Positions 22,986-33,205 of a stretch of 64,000 nt of DNA are shown piece after piece (positions within the stretch are counted from its first letter, which is position 1; each line of letters opens with the position of its first letter). The DNA comes from Imbricaverruca yamaguchii (taxonomy: Eukaryota; Arthropoda; Thecostraca; Neoverrucidae), in NCBI GenBank assembly GCA_034440575.1, contig JAOTOL010001223.1, forward strand, positions 207,501 to 271,500, written 5' to 3'. The notes under the pieces are model-generated. The model had not been told where the DNA came from. It saw nothing but the letters and a program-made list of their open reading frames with translations, and searched no databases. Both the position numbers and the translations under genes were made by a program.

Positions 22986-24689
22986 TTGCGCACAGGTTTT
23001 GTATATATTACACGCACGTGTTTTACGAGATACAGAGGTTTTTATCGGTGATTCTTCTGTCACAGACATGACTGAAGAACATTTTCATAAGAAAAAAGCA
23101 CCTTCATACCTTTTTAATATAGATCTTAACAGTTACCCTAGGAGCCATTACGAATTTCAATGCGCCTAATTACTGGTAGGTCACTCATGGGTTTACTTAC
23201 GTGCAGCGATGAAATTGCACTTCGGAACAAATGCTATGCATTGAATAACATCAAACATAGAAATAACATAACCCGACCCTCTTAATTCAGTTTACATTGC
23301 CTACATATTGAATCTGACGCAATAGGCAGTTACCTATAACAAGCATGAGGATCACTTTGTGTCAGCGATCAAGTGTTAGGCAGGCTCATCATTTTATGCT
23401 AAAGAAAATGAAAATGATTGCTACTCTGTGGACTGCTGATGACCATGTATTTAAGGCAAATAAAAGCCCAAGTTTTTATCTCGCGTATGCCTTCCCTCCC
23501 ACCCTATCATTACCCCGCGCATATGTCTGTACTCCCAATCCGTGCATAGTTCAATACTCTCCAGCCTGGTGGCGATTCCGATGGAGATAAAGGCGTCGGC
23601 GTTGATGACAGCAGGCAATAGAGGGGTTGACATGGGGAGGAAAGGATAACATGCTTGGCACGGACGGAGAAGTGTACTAATCAGCTTTAGAAAACACCCG
23701 GTGGAAAGAGAACGTGGTAATTTTTTTTCGAGATGCATGAACAATACAAGCAATGGTGATAGTCACTTTCTTGACGCTATCGGTATCGGTAAGCCCCATT
23801 GAAAACCGTAGCGATCCTCACATTATCGGAGTTTGTGAATTTTCTTGTTTTAATTTTTTCGAAGTATTTTTTTTTAAATATCTCCGATTATTTTATTTTT
23901 GCTCACAATCAGCGTCAGAAATAAAAGTGATACACCAAAAGGAAATTTGATGCAAACAAAATTCAAAACTCTGGCAGGCTTTTAATATCAATACACGCTG
24001 AATCGACAAATGTGTCAAATTCATCTTGCGTAGATGTTTAAGCTCAAAATTAACCTTCCACGAACTCAAATGTGTCGTGTTGGCTGGTGGTCGTCTGTAC
24101 TTGATGAGAAGCCCCGGACATATTCCGTATTCAATGTGTGTAAATTTATGAATGTACATGCAATTTAAGGATTAACTCGTTAAAAAAAAAACATTTTCCG
24201 ATTATAGAAGTATCCTAGACAATAGCGATGCTCCAGGACGAGTTCTTTTAGATGCCGTCTTCAAATCATATGTCAATGGATATTTGCTATCTGAAAAGGC
24301 CAATTGCGGAAATCCACGCTGTTTGCCCGGCTTTAATTACCAAGTTTGACGCCCTACTAGGCGTTGTAGTCACCAAAACCCGCAGAAAACGGCCTGAACA
24401 CGTCTTATTTCACCCATCGTGTAAAAGTATAACATTAAACATTTCCTGTTTCGGAATATCCGAGGCTATTTTGTAATTCCTAAGGTGTCTACGGCCCCAG
24501 ATTCCATGTTCGCCCTCGAAAATTCGGTTTGGGCGAACTTCTAAATCGACACCGTTTTTAGCGAGTTCGTTATCGAAGCCAAATCGACGACGATTAATCT
24601 GCTTTCATTTACCTAAAATATTTACCATGGTGCAGTACGGTGCCGCATGCGGAGTGACCACATGCACAGCGTCCCATGAACGTGAATAA
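22986..24689. other. Intronic DNA, nothing recognised
   Basis: AT-rich DNA. The open frames at 23345-23753 and 24252-24476 have no recognised family features. No repeat structure was seen apart from homopolymer runs. Confidence 0.5.
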
Positions 24690-24850
24690 AGCAGTCACAT
24701 GAAGGTTGTGAAAATAATGTTTTCGGGCACAGTGTACGTGAACTACGACGGAACAAAAATTAACTTCCAATAGGTGTTCGATTGCAATTGTCCATAAAAA
24801 TGATGCTCTGCAGGTGGGAAGAAAGCATAATTGTATTTCTTGTTGTGCAA
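24690..24850 (+). repeat. Diverged direct repeat, left member
   Basis: Shares a series of blocks in order with 26010-26160: ATGTTTTCGGG, CGTGAAC, TCGA(C/T)TG, AAATGATG, ACAGGTGG/GCAGGTGG, GAAGCAAAAATAA-like and TTCTTGTTGTG. The pair brackets the TTAA element at 24971. Confidence 0.55.
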
Positions 24851-24970
24851 GGTCAAATACGTTCAGACTGCATCATTGTCATGCTTGATGGCATTCAGTA
24901 CGTGTTGCAAGCATCCACGAGATACACGGAAATAAGATGCGACATTATGTCATGAAATGCTTAACCCTCG

Positions 24971-25814
24971 TTAACCCGCGCCGTCTCTCCGGTCAGATCC
25001 TCACACCCCGTCTTGGGGGGGGCGGATAGTAACCCCTTCTAAAATCCAAACTATGCGTCGCAAGAAAACGAAAGAGGTGTCATCGGAAAGCGCTCGACGA
25101 GTAGGGTCTGGATCCACCCCCAATATAATTTTGTCCCAAAAGTGACGTCACTAGGAAGGCTAGATTTTCACGACTTTTCTCGACTTACATCATGTTTTGG
25201 TTTTGGGGAGTTCATTTTGGGGGATATTTGAAGAAAAAAATAATTTGGGATCAGTAAAGGACAGCGAAATCGACCAGGGCTGTACATTTTTTTGGGCCCC
25301 CGAAAACAAAATTGTTTTGGGGTACTTTCAGAATTTTCAGTTGTCAACTTTTCTTTAATTTTCCTTTTCTAATGAGTAGAGCAGACCGAGAAACGTTGTT
25401 GGAAGTCAACTTTCCCTCATCAAAAATGCTTACTTTAGCCAGAATCTTCGATTTGAAATGCAATAGGCAAATATGCAAAATTTATATGTAGTCAAAAACG
25501 GAAAAAAAATTCCTCTCGTACGTTTTGTTACATCCCTAAAGATAAGCAAACGCTGAAAGTGTCATTAAAATATATGTATCCGTTAAAGCGTGACGACTGG
25601 TTGAACTTTTTTTTGGAGGTGACCTCATTTGACAGTGACTAACTCGTTGACCCTAGATGACCTGACTTCAAAATTTTGAAACGGCATGCCACATTGATAT
25701 GGGAAAAGGTATGCCAAACTTTGGTGCGCTGCCGCGCGCCATTCGTTCAATGTCCGCGAAAAGACCTGAGGGGGGAGGGCGGTTGAAGACCCCCTCCGAC
25801 ACGGGACGGGTGAA
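24971..25814 (+). mobile_element. TTAA-flanked piggyBac-like MITE, copy 2
   Basis: Begins TTAACCCGCGCCGTC and ends near GACACGGGACGGGTGAAG, where the right TTAA has decayed to TGAA. It shares with copy 3 a G-run 50 bp from the left end, AAAAGTGACGTCACTAGG, ATTTTGGGGGATAT, GACTAACTCGTTGACCCTAG and CGCTGCCGCGCGCC. It has no coding capacity. Confidence 0.8.
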
Positions 25815-26009
25815 GGAAGCTCCAGAAGCTGCACTGGAGAACTGCAAATGTGTAAGTTGGGAAAACAAGTTCTCATTATCGGGCGTTTATTTCGTTATTC
25901 CATCCTATCGTTGTTTTATTGTGCACTGCTTAGTGCAATAAAATAGTGTGCAATTGTGTGGAATATGGAAGTAGTGCCGAAAATGTGAACTATGAATCCA
26001 CAGGAAGTT

Positions 26010-26160
26010 TGCGAAATATTCATGTTTTCGGGGACACGCTATGCATTTCGTGAACAAAACCATGTGTTTTGCATTACGATAGGGATTCGACTGTACGTTC
26101 ATGTAAATGATGCCTACAGGTGGAGTGAAGCAAAAATAAACTTCTTGTTGTGGGGCCGAC
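26010..26160 (+). repeat. Diverged direct repeat, right member
   Basis: Partner of 24690-24850. The open frame at 25992-26312 overlaps this repeat and shows no family features, so it is not annotated as a gene. Confidence 0.55.
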
Positions 26161-27859
26161 ATTGTCAGATGTTTCGATTACGAGACCATCAGATGTTCCG
26201 AAGTAAAATTACGACGTCACATGTAGATAAGATTATGAATGACCTATCGATAATGGGTGATTTTGAACTTGGTGAAGTTTATGAAGGCGACCTAGATGAC
26301 CTACATCAATAAGTTGGGAATATTTTCTGTTTAGCAAACGTTTTTATATCACCCATTTTGTTTCATTCTTCGTTCCACTCGTAATTTTCCAATTGGCGAC
26401 AAATTACCCGAAATCCATCCGTTACGACAATCGCACAATCATAGAAAGCCACGGATAAGGGACGCCTATACGGGATATTTCAAAGTAAGACGCATTTTAT
26501 CTTTTCTTATATGACGACCAAATCATGCCCTTTTGTATTTTCCTCATCAAACTTCTCAAATTAAATTGGCTAGAGGTCACAGAAGGTCACGAGGTCACGA
26601 GATCATGGGATCACGAAGTCAAACGTGAGAAATGTTGGCATTTTATCACGGACATGTTTTCTTTAATCATTTGTCTTCTCGATGATGGATCGCATGCCAC
26701 AGTTACTCTTCATTATCGATAAGCTATCTATCGCCAAAGACACCCTTGTTGTATGGCCTCGAAATGTTGCCGGAGGCTCTAACTCCGAAGCCGTTGGTTC
26801 GGTTGGACTAAAACTAGTTCAGGCATAACAATACCCTGCACACCAATTTTGGGCAAAATGCAACTTTAGTGGGTATAAAATTGGGACATATTTGGTCCAT
26901 GTGTCGTAAAAACGCACCAGCGAGAGCCAGCCGGCCAGTTGAACAGGCATGGACCCGCTGGTTGGTCGCCTACAATGTTGTCAGGATGTGTTGCCACCAT
27001 TGCGTGGTTTTGCGCCAACGACGTGACCTGACCACGCCGACCTCGCCTGTATCGACTGACTCGGCCGGACCTAGCATCACGGAGACGAGCAGACAACACC
27101 ATGTAATCTTGCGCGGTTTTGTGCGGTGGCAACACCTGTGGTTACCTATGTGGATTGCACGGGCAGGTGTTTGGCTTGACACGACCATTAGGCTCGTTAG
27201 GGCTACTGGATGGTCCGGGCCGGTGCCACCCATAGCAACAGGTAGCATGCTGAGGGAATCCATCCACCATCTCCGCTGCACAAATTCGATTGGCCCCCCT
27301 GGAGTACGGGAAAGCACTATATGGGCGAAGCTAGGTAAGTTTTGGGTTTGCTAGTCCCAGGTGGGACGCCCTGACGCCGTAGGTCTGAAACGACTGAAAA
27401 CTTGGCTGAGGGTGCAGTCATCTCAATATGGGAAGTAAGTGGTGCCTTGGTATGGAATGCATTGGATATAATGCATGAAATATCATGAATGATGACTAAT
27501 TAGAAAGTCGTGATGCATCTAGATGGATTGTGTGAAAATTAATTCTATGAATAATAATGCTCTCTTTGTTATTCGCTTCTACATACATAAATGTGCACGG
27601 TTCGGAATTAAACATAGAATGACATGAGAGGCCAATAAGTTGCTTTCAAATATGGCTCGGATTCGGTCAAGTCCACCACAATGTGACATTCTCCACCAGG
27701 TGTACTTGCAGCACACCGTCGGCCGTGGAGCTAAATCATCAAGAATCGTGTGAAGCTACTAATTTTGTGAAGTGTCGTGGAAGTTGTGAAGTCTTTGGGC
27801 TCGTGCTCCACGGACGATTGCTCTGAATAATGTCTCCACCGACGGCTGTCCGTTGGCGG
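26161..27859. other. Intronic DNA with an AGGTCA cluster
   Basis: No exon recognised. At 26574-26597 three AGGTCA half-sites stand in series with 4- and 2-bp spacers. A GC-richer patch at 26900-27320 has overlapping open frames on both strands without family resemblance. Confidence 0.5.
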
Positions 27860-27878
27860 CTCTCTCTCTCTTTATCTC

Positions 27879-27935
<57 letters not shown>

Positions 27936-27949
27936 ATCTCTCTCTCCAT

Positions 27950-28004
<55 letters not shown>

Positions 28005-28067
28005 TCGCTCTCTCTCGCTCTCTCTCTCTCTCGCTCTCTATCTCGCTCTCTCTCATTCCTCTCTTTC

Positions 28068-28110
<43 letters not shown>

Positions 28111-28160
28111 CTCTCGCTCTTTTTCTCTCTCATTCTGTCGCTCTCTCCCTCTCTCTTTCA
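27860..28160 (+). repeat. 300-bp (TC)n microsatellite
   Basis: A nearly pure CT repeat broken by a few A, G and TTT interruptions. It makes a 300-nt CU-rich tract in the Ih pre-mRNA, 764 nt upstream of the C-linker exon. As DNA it is a long polypurine/polypyrimidine stretch that could form triplex structures. The long Ser/Leu-only open frames here are artefacts. Confidence 0.97.
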
Positions 28161-28923
28161 CACACTTTCTATGCAATCTCACTTTTGTTTCCTTGTGTCT
28201 GCTTTGGGTGGAACTCGAAACAATCCGCACGCCACGAACAACTTACGACCGTGCTTCGAATCATGATTACTTTGCAAAGCTCAATCTTCTTACCGGTACA
28301 TCCTTGTCTAGTGACTAGTTCCTGCTGATTACAAGCGTAGGTATTTCATTATTTATCTTGGTCTTGCAATACATGTCGGCGTGCCTCTCGTGGTCATGTG
28401 GGATTTTATGTCATTTTGGAGCATCGAGAAGCACTGAGTGCATGCAGTTACGACCCTTCTGGAATCTGAAAATTGATCAGATTTAATCTGCTTGCGGTCC
28501 TTTATTGGCTCATAAATTGAGAATGTCTACCAAGCAAAATGTGACCATCTTTTCGTGGACGGGCCCAGCCATTTTCTGCATCCGAGAGTGGACTTCTGTG
28601 ATCCGAATTTCTGTGGCCGTTGAGAATGGTTGGCACGGGCCGGTCCCTTCCAGCACCTGACACCGGACGGACTCTCCAGCACGAGCCGATATTCTCCAGC
28701 GCCTGACACCGGTGGGACTCTACACCACGACTGACGCTGGATAACTCCCTTCTGCCCCGCCAGTGATGTCCGTTGCCACTGGCAGAGGCAGAGACGACGT
28801 TGTATCGCACGTCGTGTCGTATGATCCGGCGACGAGAAACGTTATCTGATCTCTGCGTCTTCCAGCGCCATCTCCTCCTGCCACTCTGTCTTGTCCTGCG
28901 ACACAGCTGTGCCCCTGTTTCAG
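28161..28923 (+). other. End of the 22.6-kb Ih intron
   Basis: A CAGC(A/G)CCTGACACCGG block occurs twice (about 28651 and 28699). The acceptor TGTTTCAG ends at 28923, after a C/T-rich tract. No other feature. Confidence 0.6.
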
Positions 28924-29070
28924 TTGAAGCAGGTGGAGGAGTACATGGGGTACCGGAAGCTGCCTCGAGATTTGCGGCAACGGATCGCCGAGTACTTCGA
29001 GCATCGCTACCAGGGGAAGTTCTTCGATGAGGATATGATCCTCGGCGAGCTTTCTGAGCGGCTGCGAGAG
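28924..29070 (+). CDS. Ih: Ih/HCN channel, C-linker exon
   Basis: 49 codons, phase 0 at both ends (acceptor TGTTTCAG, donor GAG/GTTAGT). It encodes the A' to D' helices of the C-linker, which couples cyclic-nucleotide binding to the S6 gate: [26 protein letters not shown] and [17 protein letters not shown]. All are strongly conserved in HCN channels. It receives either pore exon and passes in phase to either 118-nt exon downstream. No alternative copy was seen. Confidence 0.94.
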
Positions 29071-30751
29071 GTTAGTCGGGCCTGGCCTATTCAAGTCGGT
29101 CAGTTGATACTTGTATTATTCTAGATGTCTCTCACGCTAGTTTTGGCGTTTTTGCCTCGGCAGTGTTCGGCTGTTTTCATCTCGGTGTTGTTGTGGCCAG
29201 TCCTTTATGACGTTGTTATGACCGATATTATGTAATGTTGTCACGTGTCTATGACGTTGCCAAAGCCGGCTATGTTTCAGAGCTGTTCTCAGGTGTGTCT
29301 GCAGGCTGTTAGATAACGGCAAAATGTACCATTGTGTAACAGCATAATGGAATACCCGTTGCATAGATCGAGTTTCATATGCTTACTTTGGGAAATGTCC
29401 ACATTTTCCTTGCCTGCAAAAGAGGAGGACGTTTATCTGCCTTGCTCACACGCACCGGAGTGGTGTAGAATCCGCCCACCACTTTTGTTTTCCGAAGGTG
29501 TCTCATAAACGAGCATGTATATTGTAACGGAATCCCATGGATGTTGCAAGTTGACGAGCGCACCACATGCATTTCATTAAAATACGTTGGTAAATATAGG
29601 AAATGAGTGGTGCGAAGTCGGTCAGTCGGTCGCCCGGCTACACAGCGATCAATGTCACAAAGGTTTCGTCGGCGCGGTGGCGCGGCGGCGTGGCATACTG
29701 GTCGATCTCGACCTCGTTTGGACCTGAAGGCAGTGGCCTAAGCTCATGAAATGCTTGCTGCCGAGAGATCACCACAGCCGTAATCTACACTTCAAATTGT
29801 ATGCTTCTGGCTTTAGTAGTGTCCGAGATCTTGGGGGTGGGGTGGCGCGGAATCCTCCAGCCGCCCCCCTCCGGTTCGCGTTATGTGAGAGGCCCTCCGG
29901 TGCGTGTGATAAAATTGATCGTGGTGCATCTACATTAGTTAGGGGCGCTCCAAGAAATGCAACGTACACATTTTCATCAGGTTTCGTAGGGCTTTGGTCT
30001 GCTTGCAATCAAGTAATTCTTAGCCAGCTTGATTATGATAATAGCTGGATGGTGAGTCAAGGGGTGCATTGTCCCACCTAACATCCCGTGTTAAGATCCT
30101 ATCTCCCAGCCGGTAGACAGCCAAACATATCCATCGCGAAGAAATTGGAAAGTGCACTTTGTATTTCAAATGCCACTATTCCATAACGAGCGAGGACTTT
30201 ATCTGCCTACCAAGTCCTACTAGGGTAGTCTTTCCCACCTCTTCCAGATGCAAGGCTTGTCTTGCGATGTACGTCAACAATGTAAAATACAACTCTCCCC
30301 ATTCACATTAGTATCGTCACTTTGGAGCGAGTTGACTTTCAAATCGATATGGCTCGAAGCCAACTGCAAAAGTCTGTTCCAATTACTAAGATACCCATAT
30401 GCATGGTAGCAATCGGCGAAATACTGTACTGTATGCTCAGCAGCCAACTCGCAACTCTCTAGCTGTAACTAAATTAACTCTCCGACCAAGGTTTACAAGC
30501 CACAGCTCATGTAATTTCAGACTAATCAAGGTTGACTAACTAACATAGGATCCTTTCCATCGCCTTGACCCGACATGACCTTGTTTGAATTGTCATGAGA
30601 CTAGTGACGCACGATACCTGACGTATGTGGACACGTGCTGGACGAGTGCCCTAGATGTCAGGCATGTCGGGCAACACCACCACAAATTCACAAACTTTCA
30701 ATCAGAATTTATATATTTTCTGACGACAACCTAACTCATAATCTTTTGAGG
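29071..30751 (+). other. Ih intron, left part; nothing recognised
   Basis: No exon or RNA gene recognised. A GC-rich block near 29835-29890 (GGGTGGGGTGGCGCGG, CCGCCCCCCTCCGG) may be a remnant of a mobile-element end. Confidence 0.5.
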
Positions 30752-31591
30752 TTAACCCGCGCCGTCTTTCCGGTCAAATCCTCACACCTCGGCTCGGGGG
30801 GGGGGGGCGGTTTAAAACCCCATCTAAAATCCAAACTAAGCATCGCACGAAAACGAAAGAGGTGTCATCAGAAAGCGCTCGACGAATAGGGTCCGGGTTC
30901 ACCCTCAAAACAATTTTCCCCAAAAGTGACGTCATCAGGGGGACTAAATTTTCACGACTTTTCACAACTTACATTATGTTTTTGACTCTGGGGAGTTCAT
31001 TTTGGGGATATATGAGAGAGAAAAATTGGAATGAGAAAAGGACAGCGAAACCGACCAGGGCTATAACTTTTATTGGCCCCCAATTTTTTTTTGTGTTGAA
31101 ATTTCAATATTTTGAGTTTCTAAGTTTTCTTTAATTTTCTCTTTCCAATCAGTAGAGCAGACCGAGAAACGTTGTTGGAAGTCAACTTGCTCAAATAAAA
31201 AGTGTTTACTTTAGCCAGAATCCTCTATTTGAACTGCAATTTGGCAAATACGCAAAATTTATAGGTATTCAAAAACGAAAAAAGGAGAAAAATTAAACTC
31301 TTACGTTTGTTGCATCCGTAAAGGTAAGCAAACGCTGAAAGTTTCATTAAAATATCTGTATCCGTTAAAGTGTGACGACTGGTTGAACTTTATTGGAGGT
31401 GACCTCACTTGACCTTGACTAACTCGTTGACCCTAGATGACCTGACCTAAAATTTTTGAACAAGCATGCCAAGTTGATGTAGAAAAAGGTATGCCAAATT
31501 TGGGTGCGCTGCCGCGTGCCGTTCCTCCGCTATCCGCGAAAAACCTGAGGGGGGGGGGACGGTTGAAGACCCCCGAGACGGGACGGGTTAA
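30752..31591 (+). mobile_element. TTAA-flanked piggyBac-like MITE, copy 3 (most complete)
   Basis: 840 bp with perfect TTAA at both ends (30752-30755, 31588-31591). The left terminus is CCCGCGCCGTCTTTCCGG and the right ends GAGACGGGACGGG, an imperfect terminal inverted repeat. G-runs lie near 30797 and 31551. It contains AAAAGTGACGTCATCAGG and a TGACCT-CACT-TGACCT (DR4 spacing) at 31400-31415. It has no open frame of note. This copy best defines the family. Confidence 0.87.
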
Positions 31592-32165
31592 CTGCACAAA
31601 AATATCCCGATGGATTTTCCACTTGCGGACAGCTAAATTTGACATACGTAATGTTGGCGCCATATTAACTAAAGTAATATGGTATATCTAACGTCGGGTA
31701 TATCTATTGCTAAATTACAAAAGCAGAATCAATTTTCAAGGAAAATTAATCGAGCTAAATGCACTCGCCATCTAAATGGCTACCTCGATCATAAATCTAC
31801 AAAGATCATTTCAGCTTTGTTTGCATGAAAAGGGCGACAAGCTGATGAACTATTTCAACTGATTTCAGTAGTGTAGACTTCAGTGGTGCCATTGAGCACC
31901 TTCAACACCATCCAAAGACCCCAGCAATCAATCATTCCGCTCCGTCCTCGGCCGTATCCTAACCACCGAGCCCGTTCTCGACAGTTCCGGAGCGAGTCGG
32001 GCCGGGCCGCGCCCCCCCCCCCCCAGACTACTGCACGTCCCCGGTGGCACGCCAGGCGGCACCTTGCGCCATTGCGCAGGGTGCCGGCACAGAGGCCGCC
32101 TGCAGTGGCTGCCCTAAGGCTCACTGTCAGCTGTCGGTGACGGTTGTGTCCGTGTGCCCGTGTAG
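31592..32165 (+). other. Ih intron, right part
   Basis: Composition rises from AT-rich to strongly GC-rich after about 31900, with a C-run near 32010. It ends at acceptor GTGCCCGTGTAG. No other feature was recognised. Confidence 0.55.
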
Positions 32166-32283
32166 GAGGTGTGTCTCCACAACTGCCGGAATCTGGTGGC
32201 GTCAGTCCCGTTCTTTATGAACGCCCACCACGCGTTTGTGACGGATGTGGTGACTAAGCTAAAATACGAGGTGTTCCAGCCAG
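32166..32283 (+). CDS. Ih: Ih/HCN channel, C-linker end/CNBD start exon, variant 1
   Basis: 118 nt, entering in phase 0 and leaving in phase 1 (acceptor GTGTAG, donor CCAG/GTGGGG). It encodes [29 protein letters not shown] and [10 protein letters not shown]: helices E'-F' and the A helix leading into the beta-roll. It is 29/39 identical to variant 2 at 33088. The most divergent patch is MNAHHAF where variant 2 and other Ih channels have ANADP. It is intact, with good splice sites. Because 118 is not a multiple of 3, including both copies would shift the frame, so they must be mutually exclusive. Confidence 0.92.
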
Positions 32284-33087
32284 GTGGGGTTACAGCCGGG
32301 CTTCTCGCCGGCGCATGCGCTCTCTTTCTTTCTCTCTCTCTCGATGTCTGTCTCTGTTTCTGTGCTGTCCACCACTGCTGGCCTCCTCTCTGGTCACCGC
32401 TTTGGACGTTCCCAGACACGGGCCGGGCTGCCGACCGACCCCCCCCCCCCCCCATACCGGCCGCCTCGTGAGATTGCCGGCACCCCCACCCACACTGACC
32501 ACAGCCGCCTCAGGCCCGGCCGGCCGGCAACCCGTCGGCAGACAGTTCGGACGATTGCCGCCACCTCCTGGGACGCGGGCGGGGCCCTGGTCTGTGCCAA
32601 CTGGTGTCGCAGGCTGCCCGTGCCAGTACGGCTGCACAATTTTTATCTGCGGGCTCGCTTAGTGATCGGTCTGAAATACCGGGAAGGCGCTAAACGATGC
32701 GGTTCGGATCACCTATTTTGTTACGAGATCAGTTTTGCGGTTGCTGCCAGCGGTGGCCCGCAGGAGCGGGGAAATGTGCCAAGGCTCTGTGAACGTCTTC
32801 ACCGAGCACATCATTCTCACATGCTTGGGATAAACGGTATGTTAATCATCACACGAATGGGCTGTGTACGTGTCATGGCTCAGTATATCCGCTGTCCTCC
32901 TGAGATTCTGAGCTAGTTGCATCCTGTCTCCCCGGCTGCTACTGTTCCACCCAGTCGTGTTGTCAGTCGGAACCAGGCCGACGTGCGGACCCCACCGTCG
33001 GCATCGACTTTATGTCCTCACACCGGTCTTGCACGCGCACCCGTCTCGCGGCGCGACTCGCTGCTAACGAAGTCTCCTCGTGCCCAG
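32284..33087 (+). other. Intron between the two 118-nt alternative exons
   Basis: 804 bp, GC-rich. A pyrimidine tract (CTCTCTTTCTTTCTCTC and onward) at 32318-32370 follows the variant 1 donor by about 35 nt. A C-run lies at about 32440-32452. No exon was recognised. Confidence 0.7.
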
Positions 33088-33205
33088 GACGTCATCAACT
33101 ATAACTGCCGCGCGTTGGTCGCCTCCGTCCCGTTCTTTGCCAACGCCGACCCGCAGTTCGTGACTGACGTGGTCACAAAGCTGGCGTACGAAGTGTTCCA
33201 GCCAG
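33088..33205 (+). CDS. Ih: Ih/HCN channel, C-linker end/CNBD start exon, variant 2
   Basis: 118 nt, phase 0 in and phase 1 out (acceptor CGTGCCCAG, donor CCAG/GTCAGA). It encodes [29 protein letters not shown] and [10 protein letters not shown]. This is the form closest to insect Ih (DVINYNCR...FFANAD, as I recall). Lys is replaced by Ala in TKLAYEVF compared with variant 1. The split Gly codon at its end is completed by the exon at 39442. As with the pore pair, the downstream copy is the canonical-looking one. Confidence 0.94.

Noticed and set aside
27830..28318. Ser/Leu-only protein
   Set aside because: Translation of a (TC)n microsatellite.
30635..31134. Open frames inside the TTAA element
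   Set aside because: They are not shared between copies of the element and have no protein features.
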